Below, piece after piece: positions 5,696-7,460 of a stretch of 7,460 bases of DNA (positions within the stretch are counted from its first letter, which is position 1; every line of letters begins with the position of its first letter). Source of the stretch: Rickettsiales bacterium (GTDB lineage: Bacteria; Pseudomonadota; Alphaproteobacteria; Rs-D84); NCBI GenBank assembly GCA_031273075.1, contig JAISSM010000061.1, positions 1 through 7,460 of the forward strand, read 5' to 3'. The position numbers were made by a program, and so were the translations under genes. The notes under the pieces were generated by a model that saw only the letters and a program-made list of their open reading frames with translations, was not told where the DNA came from and searched no databases.

Positions 5696-7460
5696 TTATC
5701 CCGGGTTGTAATAACACTTGTTTCCGTTACTGAACCTGTCAAAATCAAAACAGCTGTTGTTATTGTCGCAGAACTGGGCGTCGGTCGGGATATGGCACTG
5801 TTCTATCTGTGTCGCGCCGGCCGCTGTGGCGGTCCCGGCGTCGGTCTTGGTATTGGACGGACATGTCTTGCAGATCGATTGCCCCGTTTGATCTTGATAT
5901 TTTCCGGACACGCACCCCGGACACGGATTCGCCGTGAAATTCGTGTTGTATATGATTATCGACTCACCGCGGGCGGTCCCTTTGTCGCAGGCCGCGCATG
6001 CGGAGCCCGTCCACTTTTCACCGACGTCGCATCCCAGTTGCCATGGACAATCGTCCGTCGCGCATACCGCAGGGGCCGGACATTGCGCGGATGCGGGCGC
6101 CGGGGTTGTCGACGGACCGGTGATCATGGTGCCCGAAAATAATATGGTGCATTGCGCCTTGGTGGTGTTGCTGGTTTTATATTCCCCGATCTCTATGACC
6201 GCGCACGCCGTCTGACTGTGGTTCGGCTGATATTCAAGTATGCCGTTGCACGCCGTGCAGTCGTTCCCGGCGCCTTTGTAAAATCCCGCCATGCACGCGG
6301 TCACCGTGCACGGGTTGGATACTTGATTCACCGTCCATCCCGTGGCCGCCCAAGTATAGACGCCGGCCTTTCCGCAACTGGCGTTGCAAGCGCTTTGTCC
6401 ATCTCCCGACGTCGTTCCGTCTGTTCCGGTCGCATCATTCGGCTGACAGGCGACGCATCCGGTGTTGTTTGTTCCCGTGCTTCTGGATCCGATCGCGCAA
6501 TCAGTACAGGACAATGCGCCCGCGGCGGCGGAATATTTCCCGGGGCCGCAGTTCGTCGCGCATGGCGCGGCCGACGGTAATCCTCCGCCCGCGACGCTGT
6601 TTATCGTTCCGACTGTTCCGGCGGTTCCGGCGACGCAGGGCGCGCATGCGGCCCCGTCCCACCTCTGGCCGCTTCCGCAGGTCATATTCCACGGACAATC
6701 GAAGGCGGTCGTGCCGGGACCGTTATACTCGAACGTCCCGTTTTTATTTCCCGGCGCCGGCCCGTTGGAACAGGGCGAACAGGCGTTTCCGTTTTTATAA
6801 TATCCGTTTGCGCATGTGGCGATCTCGCATATATGGATCGGACTGTTATTATTCCAGTCGGGGGCGTGGTACGTTTCCGCGCCGGTCTTGTTCGCGCAAT
6901 TCGTGCAGGTGCTTGATGTGGTCGACGCCGCGTATTGCGATCCGGCGGGCGTCCCGCCGGCGCATACGGAACAACTGGTGTTCGCCGCCCCTATGCTGTA
7001 AGAATTGGCCTCGCATAAAGTGCAGGACGCCGCGTCGCTGTTTGTTGTGAACGTTCCCGGACCGCATGGGGTCCATTTCGCATATAGTGTCGCGGCGCTT
7101 TCGAACGCGCTTGTAATCGAATCGCCCGCGTTATAACAAGTTCCCGTTCCGGCGGCATCGACGCACCATTGGGCAACGCGGAGATATCCGGCCTTTGTAA
7201 ACGCGGGCATCGCGGGCAAGGCGCAGGACTGGCCGTAAGTGCATGTTATGGACGACGGTGCGGCGCCGACTCCGCCGTTCGCGCTGAATGTTATTTGTGC
7301 GGTCTTTGCCGTCCATTGGGCGGTCAATGTTTGCGAACTGGAAAGTGCGGCGGGTTGCGATTTCAAATCGGCGGAGATTACCGAAGTTCCGCCGGACGCG
7401 TTGTATCCGGCGAAATCATATCCCGTGCGGGTCGGGGCGGTCATTCCCGTGACGGCGGAT
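5696..7460 (-). CDS. Large cysteine-rich repeat protein, probably secreted or surface-exposed (C-terminal part)
   Basis: The frame is open from the right edge to a TAA at 5698-5696, giving at least 587 residues; the start lies outside. Numbering from the Met encoded at 7444: about 1-124 holds two InlB B-repeat/Listeria-Bacteroides (Flg_new-like) modules, each ending in TLTAQW or TLYAKW. From residue 125 on come cysteine-rich repeats like the GCC2/GCC3 or TNFR/EGF-like eukaryotic type, for example CGPGTFTTNSDAASCTLC (127-144). There are 47 cysteines in 582 residues and 11 CxxC pairs. A DCPW..xC..G..W.G.AC..C module occurs twice (249-270 and 465-486). No membrane anchor or sorting signal is visible at the C-terminus (NKCYYNPG). 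This implies an oxidising extracellular location with many disulfides; an adhesin or surface-layer role is inference only. Such proteins are common in uncultured gut alphaproteobacteria. Confidence 0.85.
   Translation of the reverse strand, partial: SAVTGMTAPTRTGYDFAGYNASGGTSVISADLKSQPAALSSSQTLTAQWTAKTAQITFSANGGVGAAPSSITCTYGQSCALPAMPAFTKAGYLRVAQWCVDAAGTGTCYNAGDSITSAFESAATLYAKWTPCGPGTFTTNSDAASCTLCEANSYSIGAANTSCSVCAGGTPAGSQYAASTTSSTCTNCANKTGAETYHAPDWNNNSPIHICEIATCANGYYKNGNACSPCSNGPAPGNKNGTFEYNGPGTTAFDCPWNMTCGSGQRWDGAACAPCVAGTAGTVGTINSVAGGGLPSAAPCATNCGPGKYSAAAGALSCTDCAIGSRSTGTNNTGCVACQPNDATGTDGTTSGDGQSACNASCGKAGVYTWAATGWTVNQVSNPCTVTACMAGFYKGAGNDCTACNGILEYQPNHSQTACAVIEIGEYKTSNTTKAQCTILFSGTMITGPSTTPAPASAQCPAPAVCATDDCPWQLGCDVGEKWTGSACAACDKGTARGESIIIYNTNFTANPCPGCVSGKYQDQTGQSICKTCPSNTKTDAGTATAAGATQIEQCHIPTDAQFCDNNNSCFDFDRFSNGNKCYYNPG

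Overview
The window looks like a chromosomal segment of an uncultured, probably gut-associated alphaproteobacterium. This is an inference. It rests on the alphaproteobacterial style of GyrA (a long acidic spacer inside the C-terminal domain followed by an AEQFILTV-type blade), on the short MerR-type regulator, and on the large cysteine-rich repeat protein with InlB-like repeats. No rRNA or marker alignment could be run.

Layout. Positions 1-400 hold no convincing gene. They contain a strongly foldable segment (31-141) and two terminator-like hairpins just ahead of gyrA. Positions 427-3684 are a tight plus-strand operon: gyrA, interrupted by one in-frame TAA between the fourth and fifth blades of its DNA-wrapping domain; the last two blades in the same frame (2779-3114); a DUF1653 protein overlapping by 1 base; and a MerR-like regulator overlapping by 8 bases. 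A 61-residue two-helix membrane protein follows with its own strong promoter and terminator (3681-3954). Positions 3955-4125 are an intergenic block with a large nested palindrome and a 12-bp hairpin between convergent genes.

The minus strand carries a 356-residue predicted lipoprotein (5196-4126) with a good promoter. Upstream of it lies about 400 bases packed with perfect hairpins, most with 3-base loops (5289-5671). The right end is the C-terminal part of a large cysteine-rich, presumably secreted protein (7460-5696), with InlB/Listeria-Bacteroides-type repeats followed by CxxC-rich repeats; its start lies beyond the window.

How it fits together: the left half is housekeeping (DNA supercoiling plus small regulatory and unknown passengers). 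The right half encodes cell-envelope or surface proteins and palindromic intergenic elements. The strongest oddity is the gyrA split. Both halves are intact and in one frame, and the break falls at a natural inter-blade linker, so a two-piece subunit, stop readthrough, reinitiation, or a recent nonsense mutation or assembly error are all open. I found no clear new multi-gene system such as a defence island, CRISPR array or transposase.
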